Source: Ilumatobacteraceae bacterium
Lineage (GTDB): Bacteria; Actinomycetota; Acidimicrobiia; Acidimicrobiales; Ilumatobacteraceae
Direction of reading: 5' to 3'
DNA: 64,000 bases
Assembly (NCBI GenBank): GCA_021299715.1
Contig: JAJTEL010000002.1
Coordinates: 1-64,000, forward strand
In this document: positions 1-8,041 of the stretch, in pieces
Position numbering within the stretch: position 1 is the stretch's first letter
How the letters are laid out: each line of letters begins with the position of its first letter
Position numbers and translations under genes: made by a program
The notes under the pieces: generated by a model
What the model was told of the DNA's origin: nothing
Database searches by the model: none
The model's input: only the letters and a program-made list of their open reading frames with translations

Positions 1-407
1 CGCACGTCATCGCTGGTGGTGGGGTCTGCAAGAGCTTCGTCCCACGCCTCGAGCGGTAAGCCGGCTTCGGCCAGCAATTCCAATGCGATGTCTTTGTCGT
101 AGTGGCGGCGGCCGTCAACGTGAAGCGTGCGACCACACACTTCGTAGAACTTGCCGCACCACTCGTTGTCTTGGCGACGAAGCCACGCAGCAACACGCAT
201 GGGTGTCCAGCCATAGGCAAACTCGCGCTCCCACGGATGTGGCTTACCTTCTTCGCGGTTCACTTCTTCCAGGCTGAAGAATCGCCAGCGAATGTTGAAC
301 CCCACTTGGGCCTGAGCCTCACGAATCCAGACTGAGGTCTGGTATGCGTATGGACACATGATGTCGAAGAAAAACTCAATGGTTTCGGGCTGCTGATTGT
401 CTGCCAT
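1..407 (-). CDS. DsbA-family thioredoxin-fold protein (3' part outside the window)
   Basis: The reading frame starts at an ATG at 407 and runs off the left edge, giving about 135 residues. The N-terminus is a beta strand leading into C-P-Y-A (Cys18), the position of the CxxC active site in DsbA/FrnE and HCCA-isomerase-type thioredoxin folds. Only the first cysteine is present there, as in many actinobacterial DsbA-like proteins that are not classical dithiol oxidases. The start of the helical insertion follows (W-x-R-E-F-A-Y-G-W). It probably acts in the cytoplasm, since there is no signal peptide. It is divergent from the small gene at 467, and a TAGTTT box lies 6 nt before the ATG, which supports this start. 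Family assignment is good, but substrate and reaction cannot be told from this fragment. Confidence 0.75.
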   Translation of the reverse strand, partial: MADNQQPETIEFFFDIMCPYAYQTSVWIREAQAQVGFNIRWRFFSLEEVNREEGKPHPWEREFAYGWTPMRVAAWLRRQDNEWCGKFYEVCGRTLHVDGRRHYDKDIALELLAEAGLPLEAWDEALADPTTSDDV

Positions 408-413
408 GACCGA

Positions 414-419
414 AAACTA
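414..419 (-). promoter_or_regulatory. -10 box, leaderless type, for the DsbA-like gene
   Basis: TAGTTT on the minus strand ends 6 nt before the ATG at 407, so transcription would begin at or next to the start codon. Confidence 0.5.
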
Positions 420-453
420 GTGCGTTGTTCGTTGGTGTGGCGTAGTGGGCGAC

Positions 454-459
454 TACCGT
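454..459 (+). promoter_or_regulatory. -10 box, leaderless type, for the 74-residue protein
   Basis: TACCGT lies 7 nt before the ATG at 467. A TTGGTG at 432-437, with a 16-nt spacer, could be the -35. No Shine-Dalgarno sequence is visible. Confidence 0.5.
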
Positions 460-466
460 TGTACCC

Positions 467-691
467 ATGGAACGCCCCGTACGGTTTGAACACACTCGAT
501 TCCTCGGCGACAAGCGCACACAACTGGTGTACGACCTTGACGAATGGACCGAGGAAGACATCATCAACGAAATCGTGGATGAGGGTGTTGGTCTGTGTTT
601 CGGACCAGACACGTTGGCTGAAGCTCGCAACCGCGGGTACACCTTGGCTACGGCTGGCGCCACGCGTCGTCATCGCAAGCCACGCGCGTAG
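467..691 (+). CDS. Small conserved actinobacterial protein of unknown function
   Basis: A 74-residue protein, acidic in the middle and basic at the C-terminus (ending R-R-H-R-K-P-R-A). It has an N-terminal R-F-x-H-T-R-F-L-G-D-K-R-T block and a central E-E-D-I-I-N-E-I helix, then F-x-P-D-T-L-A-E-A-R-N-R-G. I have the impression of similar short proteins in other Actinobacteria but recognise no domain. There is no signal peptide or membrane span. The gene sits between divergent dsbA-like DNA and the downstream alpha/beta hydrolase. Its TAG stop (689-691) forms the first three bases of a possible -10 box for that hydrolase. Coding status is supported by an ATG correctly placed behind a TANNNT box and by actinobacterial-type codon use. 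Confidence 0.6.
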   Translation: MERPVRFEHTRFLGDKRTQLVYDLDEWTEEDIINEIVDEGVGLCFGPDTLAEARNRGYTLATAGATRRHRKPRA

Positions 692-694
692 GTT
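689..694 (+). promoter_or_regulatory. -10 box overlapping the preceding stop codon
   Basis: TAGGTT begins with the TAG stop of the 74-residue gene and lies 6 nt before the ATG at 701, so the downstream hydrolase could be transcribed as a leaderless mRNA. Confidence 0.45.
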
Positions 695-700
695 CACTTC

Positions 701-1468
701 ATGTCCGGAGCAATGAACGGCAACTTCCGTTCTGGCTCTCTCACTCTCAATCGCTACTTGGCAGTGCCAAGTGGACACAATCCGCAGTTACCTGGCGTCA
801 TTTTGTGTCACGGATTTCCCATTGGCCCTCTCGACGCTCGTCAATCTGCTGTCACATTTCCGCAACTCATGGACCGAGTTGCAAACGATCTTGGTTGGGC
901 TGCGCTCACTTTCACATTTCGCGGATGTGGCGAAAGTGATGGAGATTTCTCCATGCAAGGGTGGGTCGACGATCTTCGCGCAGCAATTGATCACTTAGAA
1001 GAAGAAGTGTCTCCACAAGGAATTTGGTTGGTGGGCACGAACACTGGTGGTGCTCTTGCATTGTGTGTTGCTGCAGACGATCCGCGAGTTCGTGGATGTG
1101 CACTTCTGGGTGCACGCGCAGACTTTGACGATTGGGCTGGTCAGCCCAGACGGTTTCTTGAACATGCGCGCGAGATTGGCGCTATTCGAACAAATGGTTT
1201 CCCGAAAGCATTCGATGAATGGAGTCGCGAACTTCGTCGGTTTAGGCCGGTGGATGCCGCTCGTCGTTTTGCACCGCGTCCGTTGTTGGTGATGCACGGA
1301 GAAGAAGACGAGAGCGTCCCTGTAGCCGACTCGCGAGATTTGGCACGCGCACATGGAACTGCTGAATTACGCATTGTTCCTGGTGCGGGGCACCGCTTGC
1401 GTCATGACCCGCGCGCCATTGCTGTGTTGTTGGGTTGGTTAGACCGTCAGCGCGCGTTGTTGATGTAA
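701..1468 (+). CDS. Alpha/beta-hydrolase-fold protein with Asn at the nucleophile position
   Basis: A 255-residue protein with the full alpha/beta hydrolase layout: H-G-F-P oxyanion segment near residue 38, F-R-G-C-G-E-S-D near 73-80, nucleophile elbow at 112-116, an acid in G-E-E-D-E-S-V-P and the catalytic-type His in G-A-G-H near the C-terminus. The elbow reads G-T-N-T-G, so the residue that should be Ser, Cys or Asp is Asn114. Close relatives of this architecture are serine esterases or acyl-peptidase-like hydrolases. With Asn there the protein may be catalytically dead, act as a lyase-type or binding protein, or depend on another residue. It is convergent with galE: its stop at 1466-1468 directly abuts galE's stop at 1469-1471. 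Confidence 0.8.
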   Translation: MSGAMNGNFRSGSLTLNRYLAVPSGHNPQLPGVILCHGFPIGPLDARQSAVTFPQLMDRVANDLGWAALTFTFRGCGESDGDFSMQGWVDDLRAAIDHLEEEVSPQGIWLVGTNTGGALALCVAADDPRVRGCALLGARADFDDWAGQPRRFLEHAREIGAIRTNGFPKAFDEWSRELRRFRPVDAARRFAPRPLLVMHGEEDESVPVADSRDLARAHGTAELRIVPGAGHRLRHDPRAIAVLLGWLDRQRALLM

Positions 1469-2452
1469 CTAACTGTCGTGTCCCAGCGGGTGCGATGAAT
1501 GCCATGCGAATGCTGAGGCAATGATGTCGTCGAGCGATCGTGTTGGAGACCAGCCGAAAAGTTGTTGAATGCGTTGAGTGTCGGCGTAACACTCGGCCGG
1601 GTCGCCAGCGCGACGTCCTGCCACTGTGTACGGCACGTTTTTGCCGGTAACACGTTCTGTTGCGTGAATGATCTCCATCACACTGGTACCAAACCCGGTT
1701 CCCACATTGCACGTGACGCTGTCTCCGTTATTTCGCAAGTACTCCAGTGCCGCCACGTGGGCGGTGGCTAGGTCTTCTACATGGATGTAGTCGCGCACAC
1801 CGGTTCCGTCGGGCGTGGGGAAGTCGTTGCCAAACACGGTGAGCGCAGGTGATGCGCCCATGACTGCTTTCATGACGTGAGGAATGAGATTTTGCGAGAA
1901 ACGCCAATCTTCACCGAGTGTGCCATCTGTGGCAGCGCCAGCAGCATTGAAGTAGCGCAACGACACGTGACGCATGTTGGTTGTGCGCGAGTACCACTGC
2001 AAAGTCTTTTCAATCATCAGCTTTGTTTCTGCGTACACGCTTTCACAACGTGGTTCTGCTTGTTCCGTCACGGGAACAACTTCTGGTGTGCCGTAAATGC
2101 CAGCAGTTGATGAGAACACAACTCGGTTCACACCAACGCGAGATAACGCATCGAATAATTTTTGTGAACCTGTGACGTTGTTCTGAAAATACTTTGCGGG
2201 ATTCTCCATGGATTCACCCACTGCTTTATATGCCGCAAAGTGGACAACTTCATCAACCTGATGCTCGCGGCACACGCGTTCTACAAGCTCTGTGTCTGCA
2301 ATGTCGCCTTGTACAAAAGGGGCATCACCCACAGCTTTGCGATGACCATTCTCTAGCGTGTCCAACACAACGACGGCACGACCGGTTGACCGAATGAGGC
2401 GTGAGGTGATTGAGCCGATGTATCCGGCTCCACCTGTGATGAGCGTTGTCAC
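1469..2452 (-). CDS. galE: UDP-glucose 4-epimerase
   Basis: A 327-residue short-chain dehydrogenase of the extended (epimerase) class that interconverts UDP-glucose and UDP-galactose in the cytoplasm. The NAD-binding G-G-A-G-Y-I-G is at residues 7-13. Catalytic Ser115, Tyr140 and Lys144 (S-V-Y-A-E-T-K) are present, as is the GalE-typical R-Y-F-N-A-A-G-A. Length is normal for the family. The start ATG (2450-2452) overlaps the stop of the upstream HhH glycosylase gene by 4 nt, so the two are translationally coupled, behind aceE. The role is likely supply of UDP-galactose for cell-surface polysaccharide. Confidence 0.95.
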   Translation of the reverse strand: MTTLITGGAGYIGSITSRLIRSTGRAVVVLDTLENGHRKAVGDAPFVQGDIADTELVERVCREHQVDEVVHFAAYKAVGESMENPAKYFQNNVTGSQKLFDALSRVGVNRVVFSSTAGIYGTPEVVPVTEQAEPRCESVYAETKLMIEKTLQWYSRTTNMRHVSLRYFNAAGAATDGTLGEDWRFSQNLIPHVMKAVMGASPALTVFGNDFPTPDGTGVRDYIHVEDLATAHVAALEYLRNNGDSVTCNVGTGFGTSVMEIIHATERVTGKNVPYTVAGRRAGDPAECYADTQRIQQLFGWSPTRSLDDIIASAFAWHSSHPLGHDS

Positions 2453-3063
2453 GACTTCTTCTTTGCGGCAGTCTTTTTTGCCGGAAGCGGACGTGATTGC
2501 TTATCGCGGTCGGCCGCTTTCTCGGCTTTCTTCCACGCGCGTACTTTCAGCAAAGTGGCTTGGTCGGTGATGTCGGCAATTGTTCGTGGGTTCTTGTCGC
2601 TAAACACTCCAGCGGCCTTCTGCCAGCCGTCGGGAGCAATACTGAAACGCTTGCCGAGAAGCGCAATGAAGATCTGTGCTTTCTCTTCGCCATATCCAGG
2701 AAGTTTGCGAAGGCGTTCGAATAACACCTGAGCATCGGAGACATCTTTCCAAATGTTTTCGCCCTTGTTTTTATATGACGTAGCGATGATGGCGCACATT
2801 CCTTGAATGCGCTGCGCCATTGCTTTTGGAAAACGATGAATGGCGGGCTTTTGCAGACACACCTGCAGAAACTCATCGGGATCCATGTCGGCAATTTTCT
2901 TTGGGTCGAGATGACCGAGGCGTTCTTTCAGAGTGAATGCACCGTTGAATGCCCATTCCATGGGAACTTGTTGGTCGAGCAACATTCCGATGAGAAGTGC
3001 TGTTCCGTTCTTGTTCAACAGAGCGTCGGACTTTGGATTGCCGGTGATGTAAAGAGTGCCCAT
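2449..3063 (-). CDS. HhH-GPD-type DNA glycosylase family protein
   Basis: A 204-residue protein of the actinobacterial HhH-GPD base-excision repair family. It starts with the typical L-x-I-T-G-N-P-x-S-D-A-L-L and L-L-D-Q-Q-V-P-M-E segments. The helix-hairpin-helix (L-P-G-Y-G-E-E-K-A) is at about residues 129-137, with an Asp shortly downstream in the A-P-D-G region. The C-terminus is a Lys/Ala-rich tail (A-K-K-T-A-A-K-K-K-S), probably a disordered DNA-contacting segment. Substrate lesion is unknown. It starts 2 nt after the aceE stop and overlaps galE by 4 nt, so it sits in the middle of an aceE operon with unrelated functions. Confidence 0.8.
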   Translation of the reverse strand: MGTLYITGNPKSDALLNKNGTALLIGMLLDQQVPMEWAFNGAFTLKERLGHLDPKKIADMDPDEFLQVCLQKPAIHRFPKAMAQRIQGMCAIIATSYKNKGENIWKDVSDAQVLFERLRKLPGYGEEKAQIFIALLGKRFSIAPDGWQKAAGVFSDKNPRTIADITDQATLLKVRAWKKAEKAADRDKQSRPLPAKKTAAKKKS

Positions 3064-3065
3064 CG

Positions 3066-5774
3066 TTAGTCTCGCGTGAGTCCGTTCTCTGCTTCGGGAT
3101 TTATACCAAGGTCAATAATTGCCTGTGCGACAGTCTCGCGTGAAATGCCGTGATTTCCGATGAGTGATGTCAGAACTGCCACGACCACATGCTCGGCGTC
3201 GGTTTCAAAGTATCGGCGGAGCGCTTCACGTGTATCGCTACGACCCATTCCGTCAGTTCCGAGAACTGTGAACGAGCGTTGCGGGACAAAGGCTGCAATT
3301 TGCTCGGGCACAATGCGCATGAAATCGCTCACAGCAACAATTGGTGTTGTTTGCGTACCGAGTGTTTGAGCCACATGTGATGTTCGAGGAGATTGTGTGG
3401 GGTGCAGGCGATTCCAACGCTCTACTTCTATGGCGTCGTCACGAAGTGCTTTGTACGACGTTGCAGACCACAGGTCGACAGAGATGTTGTACTTCTCGCG
3501 AAGTATTGCTGCGGCCTTTGCTGCGGCCACATACGCCGTACCTGAAAACAACACCGATGCTTGTGCAGGAGAGTCTGGGCGTGAGTACTGATACACACCG
3601 TTGATGATGTCTTCGGCCGACACGTGGTCTGGCCTGACAGGCATAATCATGTTTTCGTTGTACAGCGTGACGTAATAGAAATTGTCGGCGGGATGTGGCC
3701 CGTACATCTTGTTGATTCCGTGTTCAACAATTGCTGCCATCTCGTATGCGAACGCGGGGTCATAGGCCTGACACGCAGGAATTGTGCTGGCAAGAACCAA
3801 ACTGTGGCCGTCTTGGTGCTGTAGTCCTTCACCATTCAGCGTTGTGCGGCCAGCGGTTGCGCCCATAAGGAAACCGCGTGTGCGCGAATCGGCTGCTTGC
3901 CAAATGAGGTCGCCTACACGTTGGAACCCAAACATGGAATAGAAGGTGTAGAAGGGCACCATTGGTACACCGCGCGTGGAGTAACTGGTTCCGGCAGCAA
4001 TAAAGCTGCTCATTGCACCTGCTTCGGTGATTCCTTCTTCAAGGATCTGTCCTTGCGAAGATTCGGCGTATGACAACAACAAGTCGTGGTCAACTGGTTC
4101 GTATTTCTGGCCTTGAGATGCGTAGATGCGGAACTCACGGAAGAGTGAATCCATACCGAAGGTGCGTGCTTCGTCGGGAATAATGGGAACAACTCGTGGA
4201 CCGAAGTTGTCATCGCGCACAAGATTTCGCAATAACCGTGTGAATGCCATGGTGGTGCTGACTTCTTGTTCGCCAGAACCCTTGGTGAACTCGGTAAAAG
4301 CGTCGGCAGAGGGAAGGGTGAGCGGACGTCTGGTCCAGTTCACTCGCTTTGGCAACGAACCATCGAGTGCGCGACGTCGTTCCAGCATGTACTGGTACTC
4401 AACAGAGTCGGGTGACGGACGGAAATACGGAAGTTCGCCATTTTCAAATGCCGAGTCTGGGATTTCTTCTTGAAGATGCAAACGATCGCGCATTGCACGT
4501 AGCTGATCGCTGTTCAACTTCTTAATTTGGTGTGTGGCGTTGCGTCCTTCCACCTGCGGGCCAAGTGTCCATCCTTTAATGGTTTTGCACAAAATGGCGG
4601 TTGGTCGCCCAGAACCCAAGTTGTCGGCTGCGGCTTTGTATGCGGCATACAACTTGCGGTAGTCGTGACCACCACGGGGAAGATTCACAAGTTCTTCGTC
4701 CGAGAGATGGGCCACCATCTGACGCAAACGTGGATCGGGTCCAAAGAAGTTTTCGCGAATGTATGCACCGTTCTCGACAGACAAGCGTTGGAATTCGCCG
4801 TCCACCGTGGAGTTCAGTTTGTTTAAGAGAACACCGTCAACATCGCGCGCAAGAAGGTCGTCCCACTTTGAACCAAGAATTACCTTGATGACGTTCCATC
4901 CGGCACCACGGAAGACCGCTTCGAGTTCTTGAATGATTTTTCCATTACCGCGAACGGGACCATCGAGTCGTTGCAAATTGCAGTTGACCACAAACACCAA
5001 GTTGTCAAGGTGCTCGCGTGCGGCAAGCGAGATTGAACCAAGTGTCTCTGGTTCATCGGTTTCGCCGTCGCCAAGGAATGCCCACACGCGACTTTGCGAC
5101 GTGTCGTCAATGTGGCGGTTCTGCAGGTATCGGTTGAATCGTGCGTGATACAGCGCGGTGAGTGGCCCAAGCCCCATAGAGACGGTGGGGTATTCCCAAA
5201 AGTCGGGCATCAGACGGGGGTGCGGATAACTAGAGAGTCCACGACCACCACGACCAATTTCGCGACGGAAGTGATCAAGGTCGTCTTCGGTTAATCGACC
5301 TTCCATGAATGCACGTGCATAAATGCCCGGTGCTGCGTGACCTTGGATGTACACGTGATCGCCGGGAAGCCCGCCATCTTTGCCACGGAAGAAATGGTTG
5401 AAGCCAATTTCATACAAACTTGCAGAACTCGCAAACGTGGAGAGGTGCCCGCCAATTCCATCTGATGTGTAGTTGGCGCGAGTGACCATGACGGCCGCGT
5501 TCCACCGAACGTAGGCACGGATACGGCGTTCAATGTGCTCATCTCCGGGGAACCACGGTTCAACTTCGCGGGGGATTGTGTTGACGTACGGAGTAGACAC
5601 CGTTGCGGGGAAGCTGACGTGTTTGTCGTGTGCGCGTTCTAAGAGTCGTGCAAGGAGGTACTGCGCTCTGTTCGTGCCGTGTACGTCGACAACTGCGTCA
5701 AGCGATTGCAGCCACTCTTGTGTTTCACCGGGGTCGGTATCGGGCAACTGGTGGACGAAATCGTCAAAGATCAC
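3066..5774 (-). CDS. aceE: Pyruvate dehydrogenase E1 component, homodimeric type
   Basis: A 902-residue thiamine-diphosphate enzyme that decarboxylates pyruvate and passes the acetyl group to a lipoyl E2. The ThDP motif runs from G-D-G-E-T-D-E-P-E to N-C-N-L-Q-R-L-D, followed by G-P-V-R-G-N. The C-terminal half carries the transketolase-like pyrimidine domain. An in-frame ATG at 5834 exists, but it would overlap rnhA and add a non-family extension. I prefer the GTG at 5772-5774 because it gives the family start M-I-F-D-D-F-V-H-Q-L-P-D and has a GGGAG Shine-Dalgarno 9 nt upstream. It is first gene of the aceE-glycosylase-galE operon. E2 and E3 partners are likely encoded at 15265 and 13839, although that E2 could also serve 2-oxoglutarate dehydrogenase. 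Confidence 0.96.
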   Translation of the reverse strand: MIFDDFVHQLPDTDPGETQEWLQSLDAVVDVHGTNRAQYLLARLLERAHDKHVSFPATVSTPYVNTIPREVEPWFPGDEHIERRIRAYVRWNAAVMVTRANYTSDGIGGHLSTFASSASLYEIGFNHFFRGKDGGLPGDHVYIQGHAAPGIYARAFMEGRLTEDDLDHFRREIGRGGRGLSSYPHPRLMPDFWEYPTVSMGLGPLTALYHARFNRYLQNRHIDDTSQSRVWAFLGDGETDEPETLGSISLAAREHLDNLVFVVNCNLQRLDGPVRGNGKIIQELEAVFRGAGWNVIKVILGSKWDDLLARDVDGVLLNKLNSTVDGEFQRLSVENGAYIRENFFGPDPRLRQMVAHLSDEELVNLPRGGHDYRKLYAAYKAAADNLGSGRPTAILCKTIKGWTLGPQVEGRNATHQIKKLNSDQLRAMRDRLHLQEEIPDSAFENGELPYFRPSPDSVEYQYMLERRRALDGSLPKRVNWTRRPLTLPSADAFTEFTKGSGEQEVSTTMAFTRLLRNLVRDDNFGPRVVPIIPDEARTFGMDSLFREFRIYASQGQKYEPVDHDLLLSYAESSQGQILEEGITEAGAMSSFIAAGTSYSTRGVPMVPFYTFYSMFGFQRVGDLIWQAADSRTRGFLMGATAGRTTLNGEGLQHQDGHSLVLASTIPACQAYDPAFAYEMAAIVEHGINKMYGPHPADNFYYVTLYNENMIMPVRPDHVSAEDIINGVYQYSRPDSPAQASVLFSGTAYVAAAKAAAILREKYNISVDLWSATSYKALRDDAIEVERWNRLHPTQSPRTSHVAQTLGTQTTPIVAVSDFMRIVPEQIAAFVPQRSFTVLGTDGMGRSDTREALRRYFETDAEHVVVAVLTSLIGNHGISRETVAQAIIDLGINPEAENGLTRD

Positions 5775-5841
5775 GCAGCCATTCTCCCATCTTTTTGCGC
5801 AAATGCCTGTCGCACGACCCTGAATGGTGAACAATCAACGC

Positions 5842-6297
5842 ATGGAATTTTCTGACGACACTCTTGTCATCTATTCAGATGGGGCGTGCTCAGGAAATCC
5901 CGGCCCTGGGGGGTGGGCGTGGGCTGTGTCTCCGCGGGGGTCTGAATTCTCAAGTGGTGGCGAGGCGCACACCACAAACCAACGGATGGAAGTGCTTGCA
6001 GCATTCGACGCGGTACGGACATTTGCAAATGACCCACGTCGAATCGTGATTGTGTCCGATTCCACATATGTGGTGAAGTGCTTCACCGACGGGTGGTGGC
6101 GCGGCTGGCTTCAACGTGGCTGGAAGAACTCACAGAGACAACCAGTGGCGAATAGAGACTTGTGGGAGCCATTCATTGAGTTGGTAAACACCCGTGGAAA
6201 TGTGGACTTTGCATGGGTGAAGGGCCACAGTGGCGACCCCATGAACGACTATGTGGATTCACTGGCAGTAGAGGCCTCTCAGGCGTATTTGAACTAG
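5842..6297 (+). CDS. rnhA: Ribonuclease HI
   Basis: A 151-residue RNase HI that cleaves the RNA strand of RNA-DNA hybrids. The four catalytic acids are visible: Asp13 (Y-S-D-G-A-C-S-G-N-P-G), Glu50 (N-Q-R-M-E), Asp73 (V-S-D-S-T-Y-V) and Asp139 (Y-V-D-S-L-A). The mobile-loop His is in V-K-G-H-S-G. An upstream in-frame ATG at 5824 would add six residues not expected in the family, so the ATG at 5842 is preferred, though either is possible. It is divergent from aceE, with 67 bp between the two chosen starts that must hold both promoters. I see no clear -10 box for this gene. Confidence 0.94.
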   Translation: MEFSDDTLVIYSDGACSGNPGPGGWAWAVSPRGSEFSSGGEAHTTNQRMEVLAAFDAVRTFANDPRRIVIVSDSTYVVKCFTDGWWRGWLQRGWKNSQRQPVANRDLWEPFIELVNTRGNVDFAWVKGHSGDPMNDYVDSLAVEASQAYLN

Positions 6298-6332
6298 TGG
6301 GCTCGGGCTAGGTGGTCGGGCGTTTCGTTGCG

Positions 6333-6338
6333 TAGCCT
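6333..6338 (+). promoter_or_regulatory. -10 box, leaderless type, for the HSD10-like gene
   Basis: TAGCCT lies 6 nt before the ATG at 6345. No ribosome-binding site is visible. Confidence 0.5.
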
Positions 6339-6344
6339 GACGGA

Positions 6345-7130
6345 ATGGATATTTCAGGCGTTAGCGCAATTGTTACGGGAGGAGCATCGGGTATCGGTGC
6401 AGCCTCAGTTCGTCTCCTCGCAAAGGGTGGAGCCAAGGTTGTTATTGCAGACCTTGATCGTCAGAAGGAACAGGGCGAAGCCCTTGCTAAAGAAGTAGGC
6501 AATGCAGTCTTCTGCGCCGTCGACGTCACCAACACCGACGACATCATCAACGCTGTTGAAATGGCAAAGTCCATGGGTCCACTTCGCGTTCTTGTGAACT
6601 CGGCAGGCATTGGTTGGGCGCAGCGCACCATTGGCAAAGACGGAAGCTACGACTCAGCAGCAAACATCGATGCATTCAAGAAAGTCATTGCCATCAACTT
6701 GGTGGGAACCTTCGATGCAATTCGTATTGCTGCCACTGCAATGAGCCAAACCGAGCCATTAGAAGACGGCGAGCGCGGCGCAATTGTCAATATTGCATCT
6801 GTTGCCGCATTCGATGGTCAGATTGGCCAGAACGCGTACTCAGCATCTAAGGGCGGCGTTGTGGGAATGACTCTTCCCGTTGCTCGTGACCTCGCTGCAG
6901 TTGGTGTTCGCGTGAACACTGTTGCTCCAGGCCTTATCGACACCCCCATCTACGGTTCGGGTGACCAGAGCGAAGCATTCAAGGCACAGTTGCAAAAGGG
7001 TGTTCTCTTCCCGCAGAAGTTGGGCAAGCCAGAACAGCTTGCATCAATGGTGCTTGAGTGCGTCACCAACAGCTACATGAATGCCGAAACCATCAGAGTT
7101 GACGGTGGCATTCGTATGCCACCTAAGTGA
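6345..7130 (+). CDS. SDR oxidoreductase, 3-hydroxyacyl-CoA dehydrogenase type 2 (HSD10)-like
   Basis: A 261-residue classical short-chain dehydrogenase. The NAD-binding T-G-G-A-S-G-I-G is near residue 11, D-L-D after beta 2 points to NAD rather than NADP, and N-S-A-G and the Tyr-x3-Lys pair Y-S-A-S-K are present. The stretches [14 protein letters not shown] and the end [11 protein letters not shown] closely resemble the HSD17B10 family, which oxidises short branched 3-hydroxyacyl-CoA esters in isoleucine and fatty acid breakdown. The downstream gene starts by GTG inside its stop codon (4-nt overlap), so it is co-translated with an N-demethylase family protein. Confidence 0.88.
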   Translation: MDISGVSAIVTGGASGIGAASVRLLAKGGAKVVIADLDRQKEQGEALAKEVGNAVFCAVDVTNTDDIINAVEMAKSMGPLRVLVNSAGIGWAQRTIGKDGSYDSAANIDAFKKVIAINLVGTFDAIRIAATAMSQTEPLEDGERGAIVNIASVAAFDGQIGQNAYSASKGGVVGMTLPVARDLAAVGVRVNTVAPGLIDTPIYGSGDQSEAFKAQLQKGVLFPQKLGKPEQLASMVLECVTNSYMNAETIRVDGGIRMPPK

Positions 7131-8035
7131 GCATCGTTTTTCATAACAATCCGTTCACGCCGTTTGATCGGCAACCATCTCTACGCGAGACCCCGAGCAA
7201 TGGCTCGGGGTATCGTCTTTCTATTGCTATTCCTGAAGGGCTGTTACCAACGGCAGTTGATGCAGTGCGGTTACGCGTTGGTGCTCGTCCGTTAGATGTT
7301 GCGCAATGGGTGTCTGTTGAAGATGCGGACTGGGCACCCACCATTGCGATGAAGCGAGCATTGATTGCACAGCGTCCACAAGAAGTCATTTCATGCCTTG
7401 AAGGTGCCGAAGAAGCGTGCGAAGAAGTGGCAACCGGAATCTTTTCGTCACTTCAGTTGCCGCCAACACATGAGTCAGGCCTTGATGCATTAGTAGATGC
7501 TGCGTTACACGTGGCTGATGACCTATGTGTGTTGTTGCCCGATGAAAATGGTGTTCCACGACTTGTTGCTGGGGTGCTGTGTGCGCCGAATAGGTGGCGC
7601 TTAGCCGACAAGATTGGCGGAACCATGGCTGGTATTCACCAGCCCGTTGCTCGTTATGCAGACGACCTTGATTCGCCAGTCAATGCAATGTTGATGCGAC
7701 TTTCGGTGGAAAAACCAGTGTGGCGCATCAACTGGGGAATCTCGAATCATCCATCGTTGTTTCAGCCAGAGATTCCACCTGTAACACCAGACATGCAGGC
7801 ATCTGACATGTGGTTTCGTGTGGAATGGCAAACATTGCGTCGACTACCCATTACCGGCGGCATCTTGTTCACGATTCGCACCTATGTGGAGAAACTGTCT
7901 GACTTTATGGTGCGTGATCAGCAGTTGGTGCAAGACATTGCAGAACTGGTCAACAAGATTCCGGAGAACGTAGCGACATACAAGAGCATTGCGCCGTACC
8001 GCGAAAAACTGTTCGCGTATTTCGAAACGCGTTAA
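7127..8035 (+). CDS. Heme-dependent oxidative N-demethylase family protein (DUF3445)
   Basis: A 302-residue protein of the HODM/DUF3445 family, whose characterised members are heme proteins that oxidatively remove N-methyl groups (for example dimethylamine monooxygenase subunits). Family landmarks are G-V-L-C-A-P-N-R-W followed by K-I-G-G-T-M-A-x-I-H-x-P-V near residues 145-170, the W-R-I-N-W-G-I segment, and the R-V-E-W-Q-T-L-R-R-L-P block near the C-terminus followed by F-T-I-R-T-Y. The GTG start at 7127 overlaps the upstream stop by 4 nt. The reductase and ferredoxin-type subunits seen with dimethylamine monooxygenase are not adjacent, so the electron donor and substrate are open. It is convergent with argJ, with 6 nt between the stops. 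Confidence 0.8.
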   Translation: MSIVFHNNPFTPFDRQPSLRETPSNGSGYRLSIAIPEGLLPTAVDAVRLRVGARPLDVAQWVSVEDADWAPTIAMKRALIAQRPQEVISCLEGAEEACEEVATGIFSSLQLPPTHESGLDALVDAALHVADDLCVLLPDENGVPRLVAGVLCAPNRWRLADKIGGTMAGIHQPVARYADDLDSPVNAMLMRLSVEKPVWRINWGISNHPSLFQPEIPPVTPDMQASDMWFRVEWQTLRRLPITGGILFTIRTYVEKLSDFMVRDQQLVQDIAELVNKIPENVATYKSIAPYREKLFAYFETR

Positions 8036-8041
8036 CGATTT

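Noticed and set aside
5775-5834. Upstream ATG extension of aceE to 5834
   Set aside because: It would overlap rnhA's possible start and add residues unlike the family. The GTG at 5774 has a good Shine-Dalgarno.
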